DNA of 64,000 nucleotides from Seriola aureovittata (GCF_021018895.1 NC_079386.1:5003835-5067834); one strand, 5' to 3'. Shown: positions 44,800 through 58,543, numbered from the stretch's first letter. Numbers and translations: made by a program. Notes: generated from the letters alone by a model not told the origin.

Positions 44800-46179
44800 C
44801 TTCCCAGCGCTGACCCTGCCGCCGCCTCACCAGTCGCTGGCGGCTCGGTGGCGCCCAGGTGTCGGGGGGTACCGTGGGCCACCCCCCTGCCCGCTCACCC
44901 AGGGCGACGGGACACCGCTGAGGGAGGGGTGCAAAGCTGAGGAGGGGGCTTCTGAGGATGGACCGAAGCGGCGGGGAGAAGGGCAGAAAAAGAGAGAGGA
45001 GGGGAGGAAGATGAGGAGGTGGAGGAAAGAAGGGTGGATCCCTCAAAGGCCCACCCAAAACAGGCAACTTGCGTCGTTGACAGTTCGACTGATGAGCGTT
45101 TGCCTTTAAATGTCCTTCTGGTTGTTTGTTTTCTGCTTGGGAGTCAGGTTCAGGTGAAGCTTTGATACGTCACTGTTCCTCTGTTGGGACAAGTCATGGT
45201 CTTATCCACCCAAAAACGAATGCGCTGTAGTCAGTGTGCCCCGATGCCTCTGTCCCAGTCCGACTGTACCCTCACCCTCGTCCTGGAGGTCCTGGGAAGT
45301 TTGACTCAATCCTGTCCGAAAGGGTTCAGCAACGGAACCATTCTTCGCATTGTGAAACCCGACCCAAACAAAAATCACATTTAGTCCTCTTAACCCGCTC
45401 AGTCCTGCAGATCAGAAACCCGATCCGACTCAGTGGGATGAAAAACGTCCAAATACCAACTCTCCAAAATAACAGGAGTGACTCTGTCGGGACACACTGC
45501 AGCTGCTTTTCTTCTTGTCCCTCACCTGTGAAATTTCTCCATCCGAAACAATGTCAGAGCATGAGAAGTAGAAGAAGAAGTGGGGACCGTCCGACCTGAG
45601 GTATCAGCTCCGCAAGCTGGGACAAGGGATGGAGGGATGCGGACAGACACTGCTGGACGGAGTGCAGCTTGTTCCCTTGCTGTCGTTCAAGCTCTCCTGG
45701 CATCACCCTTGTGTTCACCCACACCCTGAGAGAAAGAGGGAAACAGACAGAGGCTTGATAAATCCAGCATTTCCCAGAGACAGAGGTGACATTCATGAAC
45801 GAGAGAGCGCGGGGATAGAGAGACAGGGACACTGAAAAGAAAGAGAGAGGGAGGGAGGGAGTGCTGTGAGTCTATCTATCCCCCCCGTCGGATCGGGCTC
45901 TCCAACTCTGTCGGCAGCGCGCAACACCACAGCAGAGCGCAGCGCTGTGTCCTTCAGCCACGCATGCCACCTCGCAGTTGGGAGAACGAGGGATGAATGA
46001 ATGGAGGGAGACAGAGAGGGAGGGAGGGAGAGGAGATGAGGTGAAGGGGGAGTGGGGAGGAGAGAGGGGTGTGCTGGCAGGTAGCCATGCCTTACGGTAG
46101 ATGCTGTGCTGCTCATGTGAGAGTCTCCACCGGCGGGTGACAGTAGTCCGATCCGGTTCTGTTGAGTCCATTGTGTGTC

Positions 46180-46218
<39 letters not shown>

Positions 46219-46250
46219 TGTGTGTCTCCTGAACAAGGCACCTCTCAGCC
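44800..46250 (-). promoter_or_regulatory. GC/CpG-rich 5' flank and probable 5'UTR/promoter of fgf11
   Basis: Directly upstream of the fgf11 start codon the sequence turns GC-rich, with clustered CpGs at about 44790-44910 and again at about 45880-45970, unlike the AT-rich surroundings. A long pyrimidine-rich stretch on the minus strand (about 44930-45050) lies between them. This fits a CpG-type neuronal promoter and a long 5'UTR. No TATA box or initiator could be assigned, and the transcription start is not visible. Long frames on both strands here are products of GC-rich and purine-rich composition rather than genes. Confidence 0.4.
46180..46212 (+). repeat. (TG)n microsatellite
   Basis: About 15 TG units in the fgf11 5' flank. 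Confidence 0.95.
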
Positions 46251-46439
46251 TCTGTGCACACGTGTGAGGGAGAGTGTACATATGTGTGTGAGGAGGCAGC
46301 ACAGTGTGAAGGTGTATGGGTGTGAGGGTGTGTGACAGAGGCAGCGTGTATGTGTGTGAATGCGAGTGTGTGTGTGAGACTCTCTTGCTTCTGCCTGTTC
46401 ACAGTGCATTACCGAGCGAGCGCTGGCAGCGTGCTCCAC

Positions 46440-46720
46440 ACGCTCTCTCTCTCTCTCTCTCTCTCATACAGAGACACACACTCTCTCACTCTCTCTCCAA
46501 GTCTATTTCCCTAAACCCTCCCCTTTGCTCTTCTTTCTCCCTCCCCTTTCTCCTCCCCCTCTGTCACTCAAATCCCTCCTTCGACGTCTGTGATTCAAAG
46601 TCTCCTCCTCCCCAGTCTCCCCTATTTTCTCCATCACCTCTCTGCCAACAGGGCCAGGCTGAGCTGGGCCGGGTCGGGGCTGGGGTGCTCCCCCTCCGCC
46701 CTCCCACTCCCCACCATCTC
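46440..46720 (+). repeat. pyrimidine-rich tract with (CT)n
   Basis: (CT)13 at 46441-46466, then C/T-rich DNA to about 46720 (purine-rich on the fgf11 sense strand). It explains the 135-residue Ser/Leu/Pro frame. Confidence 0.9.
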
Positions 46721-46724
46721 TGAT

Positions 46725-47535
46725 GTGATGTTGTCTTAAAGAGACAAACTAAGCAAGGTTGTCAGCGTTGTTCTCTCAGCTATGACAAGGACGTATAGAT
46801 GCCATGACACAGTCTGAGTCAGTCGGGACCTTGCGTCACTGCCATCACATCGCCCATACATCTGTTAACACATCAGTCAGTCACACAAACACACTCGATC
46901 ACATACACTGCACATACAGTAAACAATCAAGTCCGACGGGGCAAGAAACTAGCTGTGAGATCAGATTATCTGAACTACTTTATTTGGATATAAAACCAAG
47001 TGTTTGCGCCCAAAATTCGGATAATAATCCCTAACTGTGCTGTGTCCTCTCCTTCATACGCAACATACAAACATGTACACACTGCGCCTGAGCTTCAGCA
47101 GAGGAAGGTGCACCTCTTAACATCAGTTTGCAGGCTAGATAGACAATTAGCTGCTCAGCTGCAGCACATTAAACAGCACGTAAACTTGAAATGTCACTGC
47201 AGTCCGTTAGATGCCGGTGCTGTTCTTATTCTTTAATACCACCGACAGACGCAGACATGTCCCTCCAGCCCTTGAGACACAAATGGAGCATTTATGGGGT
47301 TTTTTTTCGTTACTTCCTTTTAATTATCAAAAAAAATTAACAGTACATTTAAAAACTTGTCTGTTTACTTGTCTGTACTTGTCTGGAATTCCTTTTAGAG
47401 ATGTATCCACTTTGCCAGATGTCAACATTCAACTTGTTTTTTTCAGGCACGCTAGGAGCATGGCTCTAGGGATAGTCAGTCTGCTGAAATAACTCAATAT
47501 TTAATGGATTGCCATTAAAACTTGTACACACATTC
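46725..47535. other. fgf11 upstream flank, nothing recognised
   Basis: Unique DNA between the CT-rich tract and a dispersed repeat. The three short frames have no domain. Confidence 0.5.
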
Positions 47536-47539
47536 ACAG

Positions 47540-47900
47540 ACCTCAGAGAATGAACCCTACTGACTTTTCGATTGGCACCACCGGCAGGTCAAAGTTACCA
47601 AACTGCCAGTGAAATATTCCAGCACCTACTGGAGGAACTGGCACAAAATGTCATCCCTTAGCTTTTCAAAACAAATGACATCACCATGAGCCTCATCTGT
47701 ACTTTGTGTTTAGTGCTATTTATCAAATAGTTGCATGCTAACAGCTTAAACTAAGATGGTAACATGGTAAACATCTCCCTAACATCAGCATGTTAGCATT
47801 GTCATTGTGTGCACACTGACAATAGCATTTAGCTCACAGCAGCGTGGTGCCTAGGCATAGTCTCACAGTTTAACTACCATGGCAACATAAGATCCAGGTT
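47540..47900 (+). repeat. dispersed fish intronic repeat, copy 3 (best preserved)
   Basis: It runs from GATTGGCACCACCGGCAGGT through CTCATCTGTACTTTGTGTTT, AGTGCTATTTATCAAATAG, TTAAACTAAGATGGTAACAT, CATCAGCATGTTAGCATTGT and GCATTTAGCTCACAGCAGCG. I know this block order as a very common repeat in fish introns and flanks. Confidence 0.7.
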
Positions 47901-47904
47901 GTTG

Positions 47905-49684
47905 TAATAAAACACAATTATCCTTTAAGCACAGGTATGGGCAGCGATGAGGTCACACGTATGACACATGATGCAACTGAGCAAACTGCATCTGCTGATG
48001 AAGACAATGCGATGTAGCTGACAGCTCTGGAAGTTTAGCATGTGATGAAAGGAGGAGTAAACTGTGAATCCTTGGAGACCGAGTCATAGTCAATGTCAGG
48101 AACATTTATCAGTAAGTAAGAGGTGAGGTCAGTGTAAGATAGGTTTTGGTACCAAATGTGTCTCTTTAGACAGCAAATAAAAACTATTAATAATGCCCAC
48201 ACTTACTTTAGCCAGTGGATGTTAACTTAGATGTTAACATACTGTAATTGTGCTGCCTTTTCAGCCAAGACTATCTCCCTCTATCACAGAAAATACTATT
48301 CAACCTAAAGATACCATCCTGGTTAAATTAAGGCCAAAATAAAACAAGTACAAATAAATAAAACTCCACAGGGCTTGAGCCAGCTATAGCAAGAGGAAAT
48401 ACCAACATCAAATTTATCCCGCAATTTAATCTTCTGAGTGTGCTGGTACTGCCTCTGACTTCAGTTGACATCTCTGTACCTTCTCTATTGGCCTCCATTC
48501 AAACTCTGGTCCGTGAGGGTGAATTCATCATTGCCCGGGCTGAATAACCCTGGCGATAAGCTGGCAACACGGCAAGATTTTCATCACTCTGTAGCCAAAG
48601 ATGTGGGGATATGGTGAAACTACATCACTGAATCGCATCAAGCCAAAAGTATCAATCTTATATCTTCCATCCATCTCATTGATCACAAAAGCAGTGATAC
48701 TTTACTACACCGTTCCTGAGAACAAGTTTAAATAACTGTCAGTGATATTTTTACTGTCAAAACAGGAAACACATAAGCTAACTAATGTTCTGCCATTTTT
48801 GATCATGGGGTATTCTTTGAGCTTAAAAAAAAAAAAATACAAATACTTGTTTAAAAATGCTGATTAAATAACTTATTTTGGCATTATTACGAACAATGTA
48901 TCCAAAAGGATGAACAAATTATAGAACTATAGTCTAAACATCAAATTCTCCTCATAAATTACCCAATTTATGTGCACTGGTACAAAATGTAATCACCTGA
49001 TTTTCTCTGCTTAACATTCTGCTGGCAGAATTAGTGACAGAGACGTCATCGTCCTGTGCCAGCACCAGATAAACCGCAATAAAATAGGGCAACAGAAACG
49101 ATAGGGAAAATACGAAAATGGCGAATATGAAGATAATTTCATACTGAATAATGACCTGAAATCAATATGTCATAACATTTCAAGCCAAATCTCATGTTGT
49201 TTTTCCATCAAGATTAGTCATCACGACCACCCTCTGTTAGAGTAGGTAGCAGCTAGTTTAGAGGAAGTTTAGATTCCTTGATTATACCAGCTACACTGGA
49301 CTAGACTAGTGAAGAACTATTAAGGGCAGTTCCAGTGATAAACTGCCCACACGGCTTTAAAAAAAAAAAAGAAAAAAGTAATCCCCTCCTGTTTGTGATA
49401 CAAGGTTTACATTAAACTGTGATGACAGCAGAGCAACAGAACCTCACCCCCGGAGCAGTCGGCGTTCCCCTGAGAAGGCAAATGTATAATGATAGTGGGA
49501 TTCTGTGATTGCAGGCAGACCTGCTACTGGGCTCCCCCTCTCCGTTTCTGCTGGCCTAGCAGGGAACGTGAAGAGAAAACCCTGCAGGATTTCCCCTACA
49601 CACACATTCTCTCACATACACACACATACACTCAGTCACCTATCACTTCCGTATTGCAGTTTCCTGAGCTGTTAAATAACGTAA

Positions 49685-49685
<1 letters not shown>
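47905..49685. other. non-coding, nothing recognised
   Basis: Mainly AT-rich unique DNA. About 48530-48650 has higher complexity (CGGGCTGAATAACCCTGG, GATATGGTGAAACTACATC) and might be a weak conserved element. Confidence 0.5.

Positions 49686-49688
<3 letters not shown>

Positions 49689-49741
<53 letters not shown>
49689..49741 (+). repeat. (CT)n microsatellite, about 26 units
   Basis: Uninterrupted CT run of about 53 bp. Confidence 0.98.
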
Positions 49742-49743
<2 letters not shown>

Positions 49744-49744
49744 G

Positions 49745-51420
49745 TCCTCTTACTGCACCATGGCCATCTTTCCCAAACCCCACCCAAGGGCATCCCTCAT
49801 TCCCCAAACACACCCACCTATTTTGGAGGTTACCCCACAATCCCCAGCTCCAGCGCCACCTCTTCAATCACACATTGATCCATTGCCGAGGCACAGTCCA
49901 CTAGGCTGTGGGAAATGCCTAGCAGCTTATGCACATTGCACGGAGGCGAGTTTTGGTTTATGGGGGTGTAGAGAAACAGACGCTGGTGGATTGCAATGAA
50001 GACATCATTGGGCACAGACGAGCCAAGACACGGTACAGAGAGTACTAGGAGGGAGAACAAAGCCGCCAAGGAGACAGACAAAAACTCTGGCCAAGACACA
50101 GAGCGACAATGAAACAAAGAGGGACAGAGAGGACAAGAGCAGCAAAGATATGCACTGAGTTTGTGCAACATCTGTGTGTGCAAGCTTGCATGTGTGTGTG
50201 CGTTTACGTCCGTGCTCATGTGTGCCTGCGCCAATGCCATCCATGGGTGGCTGGTCATGAATCTGTTTTTTTGAGTGAGTCAGTTTCCATTGGCAAATGC
50301 CTCTGAGGGTGACACCGTGATCAGGCTCACCAGTCACAGGGCAGCCACAGCATAGTTCTCCATCCTGCCTGCCCCTTCCCTCCATCTATCCCCCCGCCCT
50401 GCCTCCCTCACCCAGACAGAGTGGCCCAGTTCTGTCTGCAATGTCTCCGAGTTCAGTTCAAATCACAAGGTTCCTTACTGGTTGAGTGGGGAGAGCTTAA
50501 CTATAAAACACACACGCAGCATTAACAAAGAAAGATTCTGCTAAAGTTCTGTTTACTTTGAGTGAATGATATACTAATAGAGAAACCAAATATGAGTTTT
50601 AATTTGCAATGTTTCCATAATGAGCAAGCTGACATGAATTTGCTGTTACACATATGGGAGTTTACATTTTGGGATTTCAGCCACACCAACAGCCTAGCAA
50701 GGCTGTAACACTCACTACACACCAGGAAACAAAATTTGTAAATCAATGATGATGCCAATGGATGCTATTCTTAGATCCTCGCCACTAGAGAGGCAGAGGG
50801 CAACTGTGAACAGGCACAACAGCATTTAAAACATCCACTGTGTAATCAATTCATTTCTACACGATCACTGTGATTAGTGCATTTCACCTCAGGTTCAACT
50901 TTGGTAAACTTAAGGGAACACAGAACCAGAGAATATGGATAAAGGAGGCTATCATAGCTTTTTAGCTCTGTTGCACCGTCTGCTTTTACTTAAATCTCTT
51001 CTGACTAGTAACTGCACCACAAAACAAGAATTATTTTCAGGCAGTCATTAAACAGTCAGTGAAAACAAATGCCTTAGCAACCAAGCTAACAAGTTTGCGA
51101 ACTGGGTTAAGCTAACTCACTGCTAGGTGAGTTAGCCTGTTAGCTTGGAGAGGTTTTTCCTCCCCTCTTCAATAACTCTTTATTGAAGCAAACGGCCCAG
51201 TAGAGAGCAAATAAAATAAAAAGAGTTTTTTCTGACTTACCAGCGTTAGCTAAACTCTGTTGGCTGGCTAGCTGCAGTAGTTCACCGGTCATCCTGTGAG
51301 GCAGGCACTCATTAACTCTCTGGTGTGACTGTAAATTAACAGTGGTGAGAGATTAGAGACCACACCTGAACCAAAATCCTCTCTACAATGGCCTTAAGAC
51401 ATTTATCAGCCTCAGGTGTG
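49745..51420. other. non-coding, nothing recognised
   Basis: Frames on both strands at about 49760-50385 overlap and contain low-complexity Ser/Leu/His runs. A 9-bp inverted repeat CTAACTCAC/GTGAGTTAG lies near 51113-51136. Confidence 0.5.
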
Positions 51421-51424
51421 CTTT

Positions 51425-51560
51425 ACCGACCTTAGCTTAAGGTCAGTTGCACTTTGAGCTAAAAGACAGCTTGCTAATATGCTAACATTGTCCTGCTTAT
51501 GTTAACAAGACTAGCACAACTGACATCATTGCATCCTATTGTCTCCTACTGACTGTGCTC
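51425..51560 (-). repeat. dispersed fish intronic repeat, fragment
   Basis: In reverse complement, ACAATGTTAGCATATTAGCA followed by TTTTAGCTCAAAGTGCAACT parallels the TGTTAGCATTGT ... GCATTTAGCTCA part of the copy at 47.8 kb. Only a short diverged fragment remains. Confidence 0.5.
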
Positions 51561-51564
51561 ATAC

Positions 51565-54345
51565 AGTATTTTAATACAGCCAAATTGTCAATAAAGCTGT
51601 TTTCATTTAAAAAAAATTTCTGTATGTAACAGAAAAAGTATGAGATAGTGACTGAAAAAGTATGAGACAGTGACAGAAACGCAGCCCACTGCGACTACAT
51701 AACTTCCAAGCTATTTGTAAACTGCTGCTCTGCAGCTAATCCTGATTTTATAACCACGACGTCATCTGACGAAATCACTAATCACATAAATTAAAGATAA
51801 AGACTGTTAATTCGGCTAGATTTACTTGTAAAACTATCACTCAGTGAGAAAGTTACGAGCGACAGAATATCTTTCTTATTTTGTGTGTCACACAGTGGAC
51901 AGCCTCTGTCTGGGATCCGCAAAAGTTTTCAACTACTGTATCTCCTCAAAAAGTGATCGGGAAGTTCATTTACCTCGACTGCAGAAGGTCTACGGGTCTT
52001 TATCTGGGCGATGCTTGTATTACAGGCAGGTCTTTATTTCTAATTCCTCTCTGTTTGACATGTACAATTAGTCAAAGCAGTACTTCAGTAGATGCCTCGT
52101 TTTGAGTCACTCCGCTCTGTTGTTTGACTTACTGCGTTACTATTTAATACAAACTAAACACTTCCTGTAATCGTTTCAAATTAAAAGCCCGCTTCAGTGA
52201 ATAGAAAACCTTTTTTTCTTAACAGGGCCTTTATTGCTGTGCTGCGGTATGCATAATGTCTCATTACCGGTTTCTGGCGTTTCTTTTGTTTACATACTAT
52301 TCAAATCTGCTAGTTTCTTTAGCTTTGCTTCTCTCTCTCTCTCCTTCCCACTCTCCTGCTCATGAAAGGTATTAAATTACTGTAGAGGTGTCATGTCATT
52401 CATTCATGTTTCACAGGTGGAACCAATTACCTGCATATGAAGTTAGATGAACAGTGAGGATCACCAATGTTTTCATGTTTTACCCCCTGGAGACCATGAA
52501 TGTCCGCAGTAAATTTTGATAATGATGTCTATCAAACACATTTCAATTATTTAACCAGCCTAATAATTAGGCTGGCAAAAAAGCTTTGTTACTGCCTCTT
52601 CCTCTATCTTGCTCTGTCTCTATATTTATCCACCCCCACTCCCCTTCCAATCTTCATCTTCTCTGTCTCTCTGTCTCATCTCAACTCAGTGACCTGGCAT
52701 GACTTTTGGCATACAGAATATTACAAAAGCATATGAAACTATACAGAGATGATCGCATTCCTTTAAAATATGTACTGTCTAACACTAGTTTAAAATACAA
52801 ATCATCATCGTTACCGTCTTTCTCTTTAAAGCTCTTTGTGCCTTTATCTTCCACCTCTTCACATGTAACACTTCTCTCCTCCATCTCCTCCTCTTCATGT
52901 TATTCCTTCCATTGTCTCTTCCCCTCCCACCGTCTCTCCTCATATAACCGTATTTCTCTCTCTGACACTGTAGAGGTGACTGGTCCTGTTTTGCCTCTCA
53001 GTCTAATCTCAGGCTCATTATGTAAAGGTGTGTTGGCTCATTTGTTATTTCTGGCTCCAATAAACTTGATTAGGGTTGGGGGGGGTTTTCACCTTTCTTT
53101 CTCTCCACCTCCTTCTATCATTCTGTTATCGGTTGACACTGCCCTTATTTGAGAAGGGTTCCTCCCTTGTGTTCTGAGGTATCATCTACATTTTGGTTTT
53201 AAAATGTGATAAGTGACCTATTAAATTTGTGGCATTTAGAGTGTTTTATTATCATTTATATATTTAAATACTGAGGAGGGAACATCAGGCGTGAATTGTT
53301 GTTTTGTTTTCCCTGTCACAGATGGAAAACATTTAGTTAAAAAAAAAAAAAAAATCCCCACTTTGTGTTTGCATGACTGATCACACAGTGAGGGTTTCGC
53401 TGCGGGCAGCTCACTGATATTCAGAATTCGGTGGTGCAGGGAGGTCTGCAAAACGCCACAAGAGCAGCAGGGAAGGGAAGGGGTAAAAATTGCTCTATTT
53501 AATGTAAATAAAACTAGGTACTGTAAGCAGCGGAGGTCAGTGCTGGGTGATGTTATTTGTACTTGGTCTAAGCGTCACCTATAGTGTGTGAATTTTCGCA
53601 GAAGTGGCAGTGGAGACAACATTTCTGGAAGGTGCATTCAGGAATGCTCTGACATATGAGTGTTAAAGGTTACGAGCTACTGTGCTGTGAAAATCCAACA
53701 CAGAGGGAAAACTTGCAAACAATAATGTCTTGTAAAGGTTAATGTGAATTTCCTGGGAAGCAACTATGAAATCATGTGGGTTGAAAGATCCTTGAACGCA
53801 CCGACAGGGAGACTTTGCAACTGTCCTGGTATAGCTGCTACTTTACTAACTTTCAAATGAGAATGAGGAAACAGTGTGGCCGGTGTCAAAGGGGGTCACT
53901 CCTAATGATCAGCCGTCAGAGAATTATCAGCTGAATCTGCTTGGGGGAGAAAGCACAGGAAGGAAATTGGAGAAGTGTTGATGGATTTCAAGGAGAGCGT
54001 TCTCTTTATCGAATTCAAGCATATACATTGTATAGGAAAAAAAAACAAACCTTTACAGTGCAGACAGAGCTATATAACGAATATCTCAGGATTTGTCATC
54101 TTGACTTCAGCGACTGCGTGGAGGGAGCTGAGGGCGCTAATACATATGACTTCATATTTCAGCCTACGTCCCGCCCAGACTTGGTGTCACAGATAAATAT
54201 ACACAATAAAGATAGAAAACACACACGGTGCATCTATAACACCACAAATGGAGCTCTGTCAAAGCGAATACAAGAGGTTCAAAAGTGCATGTTTATCATT
54301 TGTGTGTTTTATGAACTGTGTTGAACTGAGTTTGTGAATGTTAGT
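51565..54345. other. non-coding, nothing recognised
   Basis: Mixed DNA with CT-rich parts near 52590-52680 and 52820-52970. The 127-residue plus-strand frame at 53941-54324 has no recognised domain and no splice context that convinces me. Confidence 0.5.
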
Positions 54346-54349
54346 TAGC

Positions 54350-54350
<1 letters not shown>

Positions 54351-54401
<51 letters not shown>
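54351..54401 (+). repeat. (TG)n microsatellite, about 25 units
   Basis: Uninterrupted TG run. Confidence 0.97.
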
Positions 54402-54403
<2 letters not shown>

Positions 54404-54434
54404 GTGCAGCTCCATCTGTGTGTTACCCCCTGCT

Positions 54435-54730
54435 CACCTCTAAATCCCCTGATACAGCTGTGGATTAGGCTCTGGTAAATTATGCCTCAGCGGCGCTGTG
54501 CTGCCTCAAATAATGCAATAATGCGCCATCCCTCTGTCTCAGTCAGTGCCTGTCTGAGACAAATGGGCCCCAAATTGGGATTGATATGGAGGGCTTTTCT
54601 GTGGGGGACTTTAATGAACACATAATGCAGGTAGCCGCCACTTTGGCCTCATTAGATGCTGCAAATAAACCTCTTGGTGACAGTGAGTGAGGCTGGAACA
54701 GGATGCTAATGTTTAGTCGTCAGTGTTTTA
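54435..54730 (+). promoter_or_regulatory. candidate conserved non-coding element upstream of fgf11
   Basis: About 300 bp of unique, complex sequence with CTGTGGATTAGGCTCTGGTA, AATAATGCAATAATGCGCC, GGGATTGATATGGAGGGC, GACTTTAATGAACACATAAT and CTCATTAGATGCTGCAAATA. It follows a TG microsatellite and has no frame with protein character. ATTA/TAAT and GGATTA cores are dense. It is the strongest conserved-element candidate by eye. Confidence 0.4.
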
Positions 54731-54984
54731 CTGGATGTTCATCGCCGCGCTTCACAGATGTGGACGATCCCTCATAGATTTACAGGATATCATATTATAC
54801 AACACTGACCCTCAGCCTGGCGAGAGGAGGAAAAGTAGTTTTAAATACTTTCCCAATAGTATTTACTGGTGAAATGTTGAACGTTTGTAGTCAGTTGCTC
54901 CTGGAGTTGGAGTCAGTTGTCCCAGCAGTGAACAGACTGTATTTTTCTACAATAAAAAACTACACAAATAAAAACATTTAAAAA

Positions 54985-55027
54985 TAATTAAGATAACATA
55001 AGATAAGATAAAATAAGGTAAGATAGT
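54985..55027 (+). repeat. (AAGAT)n-like short tandem
   Basis: AAGATAACATAAGATAAGAT followed by AAAATAAGGTAAGATAGT; imperfect five-base units. Confidence 0.8.
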
Positions 55028-55029
55028 CC

Positions 55030-58000
55030 TCTAGTGAAGATTTACAAAAGATAAATAGTATATAAATAATATAGTATAGCAATATAGTATGTACAAATAG
55101 ATATTAAAAAAGTGTTAAAACGTGTCAAAAAATAGCAGCAGATAAGGAATATTGCTCAGTTGCTGTGTGTTAATTATTGTACATGGTGAGTTTGTCAATT
55201 AGAAAAGGTTAGAAAGATGCAAAAATCACAACAGTAATGAAGCAACTTTAAAGTTTAAATCCTTAAGATTTTCATTTCTGATGGTATTTCTTGTCAACCA
55301 TTCAATGTTTTTACATGTCGTAATTAGCTTGTTATACATTAGTTTTTATTGGTAGTTTCTAGAGTCTGACATTCCTGCACCGCAGTTTGCCCACTGAGGC
55401 ATGAGGGCTTCACAGGAAAATGACCCGGCATGTAATCCAGCACTGTTTTATCTCCAGTGTCCACCCGTTATCCAGCTGTGATTCCCCACAGCAGCAGAGC
55501 CAAAGGCCAAGAGATGAGGGTTCACAGATATTCAGTCTGTACGGGTATGAAGTAAACAGAGAGCACGCTTCTCTGAAAACAATGTAAGATATCCTTATTG
55601 AACGCTCCTTCCAGCTGATCTTCTGAAATGTAAGACTCAACCTCTCTGCGCTTAAATGCAGCAACTCATACAGTTATTCAAGCAGTCAGCCAGTGGTCCA
55701 AAGTGGGCTAATCGTACCCTGAACCTCACAAGCACAATAACACCACAGTACTCCAAGGCACGGGGTAGAATGCAGTGAGGTGGACAGGTTTCTAGCAATG
55801 TAAAGTGAAAAAAAAAGAAGCAATAATTTAATTGTTGTCACAGGTTTTGTAGGATTCATATATTTTTTTTTAACTCTAATTTATGGCTGTGCAAGGAACT
55901 GAAGCTGTTATCTGCAAATGATAATGTGAGTGCACTTAAGCATTCCTCTCCTTATTTCGGTGTTTGCAGTACAACACAAGTAACAAGACAAAGGCTGTTA
56001 CAAAAATGCATTAATGATTCAATAAACAAACTCACACTGTAGCTGTACACAGCTCAGGGCCATAGACTGGAACCAATGTGACAATTAACATGAGTACAGG
56101 TGCTGTTCGCTTCAGTTAAAGAGGAGGGTACACGGAGGGGTGACTACACATCAAACTACATTTAGTTTGATGCGTAAATGTTTTGTCATTATTCTTCCTT
56201 AATATATAAAGCGTAATTTTCTTCTTCGCTGTAAAAATACAAGCTCGTACAAGCAATTTATTAATATTTCAGATATTATAGCCATCTACAAAATAGTTTC
56301 ACACTCACAATAACACACAGTGACACACTTAAATAAAGTGTCTGTTTGAAACACAGCACAGCTCTTTTTGCCTCCAGTCAACACTGTGTACTATTAAGAG
56401 GTTCATTAGGTTGAAGGTTTGGCAGAACTTGCTAGTTATTTTCTCGTCATAAATATTGCACCACCCTCTGTCGCCATTCATTTTAGACAAAGCCAGACCT
56501 TGGACTGTTTCTACGACGCAGAGAGATGAAGGTGTAGTCACGCTCGGTCAAGGTTGTTTTTCCTGCCTGTGGCAAGTGGTTACCTGGCCAGCCAATCAGC
56601 TATCAAGATCGGGAAAGAGAAGGTATGATACGATGATACGACGTGATGTGATTTTAAGATTGTTTTTGTAAGTACCAAATGCCTGCATTGAATGTTTACC
56701 ATTGTGATTTGGCCATTCAGAGAGCAGACAGGAATGAATGGGAGAGGACAAAAAGGACACAGATCAGGACGCGGGAGCCATTTGATGATAGAGCAGCTTC
56801 CTCACAAAAGGACAAGATGCTAAATTAAACAGGAAATGACTCAACATGAGTTGACCCTTACAGAGATGTCACCATCAAACACTAAAGAGCAACAGTAGCG
56901 TCCTCCTTCATCTCTTTACCCATATTTGATTTTTAAAAAAGAAGAAAATGTGAGAAATATTATAAACCAACACTGAATCCATACATGTTGCAGGCATTTT
57001 ACAGGGCGAAGTCATCCAAAAAAAACATTTCCATTTCCAATTTTAATGAATAAAAAATCTCATATTTCAAAGTGCCTTTTCACTGCCTGTAGTGTCGTTA
57101 GATTATCACAAAGTCACACAAGGAAATAGCACTTATAATTACATTTAACTTCAGTTGACAGTTGGCGCTCTCTTAGAACCCCAAAATACTACATATTGGC
57201 CTATTACAGTGGTAAAAGCTTTGTTGTAGATGAGTCTGCTTTTACTCATCTTGTCTCATTAAGGAAAAGTTGAAAAATCCCTTAAAATGAGTTTCTAGCC
57301 AACATTTACCCACACTGCCCTATAAAGCCAATCTTTCTTCTTTTATTTTTTACCCCATATTAAATATTCTACTGAAATTTGCCATTCCTGAGAAGTGTGT
57401 AAAGTTTGAGTTACAAATGGAGCTAAAGCCAAACCACTGTAACTGCACTCTAGCTGTGCAGTTAGCATTTCCGAACCTGACCGCTAAACTAAGACAGCTA
57501 GCTCAGGGTTAAGCTAGCAGGTAAAACGTGCAGCGCTCATGTCATGGTGGGTCTAAGGCAGTCATTGAAAGATTTCCATGTTTAGTTGTAAAAGACTTGA
57601 AAGCGTTCACATCATTGGAGACCTTAAGATGGTTGATATTACACTGTTACAGCCATGGTCTTAATTTGTTAACTTGGACATGACATGTTCGTAGCCTTAG
57701 CCTTTGTCTAAAACTTCTGTATTCTTTACACAGCATAGCCAGAACTTTACGCCTTTCACTCTCTGCTTCATCTGTCCAGTTTTCATCCAGGTTTAAATTG
57801 AAATCAGATTAAAGCAGATTTTAACCAAAATCTGATGTTTTCATTTGCTGCAGTTTTTTGTTGCTCCTGCTTAACTGGACGTTTGGTGGATGTAGCTCTG
57901 TGTCATGATCTATTTGCTTGCTAATTATACATCATTTTTTATTCTCCGGCATTTCCACTCCTTTTTTTTTTATGCACAAACAGAAAATGCACAGAAAATC

Positions 58001-58255
58001 AGGTGGATGGAAATGCGTTTACTGTGTCAGTAGAAGCACTTTGTGTCTTTGCTTCCTTGTGGATCTGCTTAACACACACTTAAGAACAAAGAGGTTGAGA
58101 AAACCTAATGAATCAAGCCAATTAAGGCAGGATCCCACCAGCCACTTCCACAATAAAGCTCCCCTTTACAGCAAAATGAAAGTGTCTCAGTTCAGAAGGC
58201 TCTCTGGCAATGTCTGAAACAATACATGGATCAAGAAACAGCCCTTTCCTCTCTA
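55030..58255. other. non-coding, nothing recognised
   Basis: AT-rich DNA with only short frames. A 10-bp inverted repeat CATCAAACTA/TAGTTTGATG with a 4-nt loop lies at about 56148-56171. Confidence 0.5.
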
Positions 58256-58507
58256 GTGTCATGTGTGTATGTGTGTGTGTGTGTGCTCCTGCTGCTGAGT
58301 ATACTGTATGTCCACTGGTGTTGATCCAAACAGCAGTTGTTCCATCTGTGGACCAGTCAGTCTCTCTCACAGTCACACATGCAGCCTGTACATGTGTCTC
58401 TTCTGCTGACACAACCATGAATATTCATGTGTGTGCACGCGCAGATAAGAAGTCTAGACCCCTAAGCAGAGGTTAAAAACAGGAGGGGTTCATTGAAGCT
58501 TTATTGA

Positions 58508-58543
58508 GGAGACAGGACAGAACAGGACATGACAGGACAGGAC
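58508..58543 (+). repeat. (GACAG)n short tandem
   Basis: Six to seven imperfect units of GACAG/AACAG/GACAT. Confidence 0.88.

Noticed and set aside
44603..45109. Frames of about 150 residues on both strands around fgf11 exon 1
   Set aside because: They are in other phases than the recognised FHF exon and reflect GC-rich and purine-rich composition; only the [11 protein letters not shown] frame matches a family and ends correctly at the donor.
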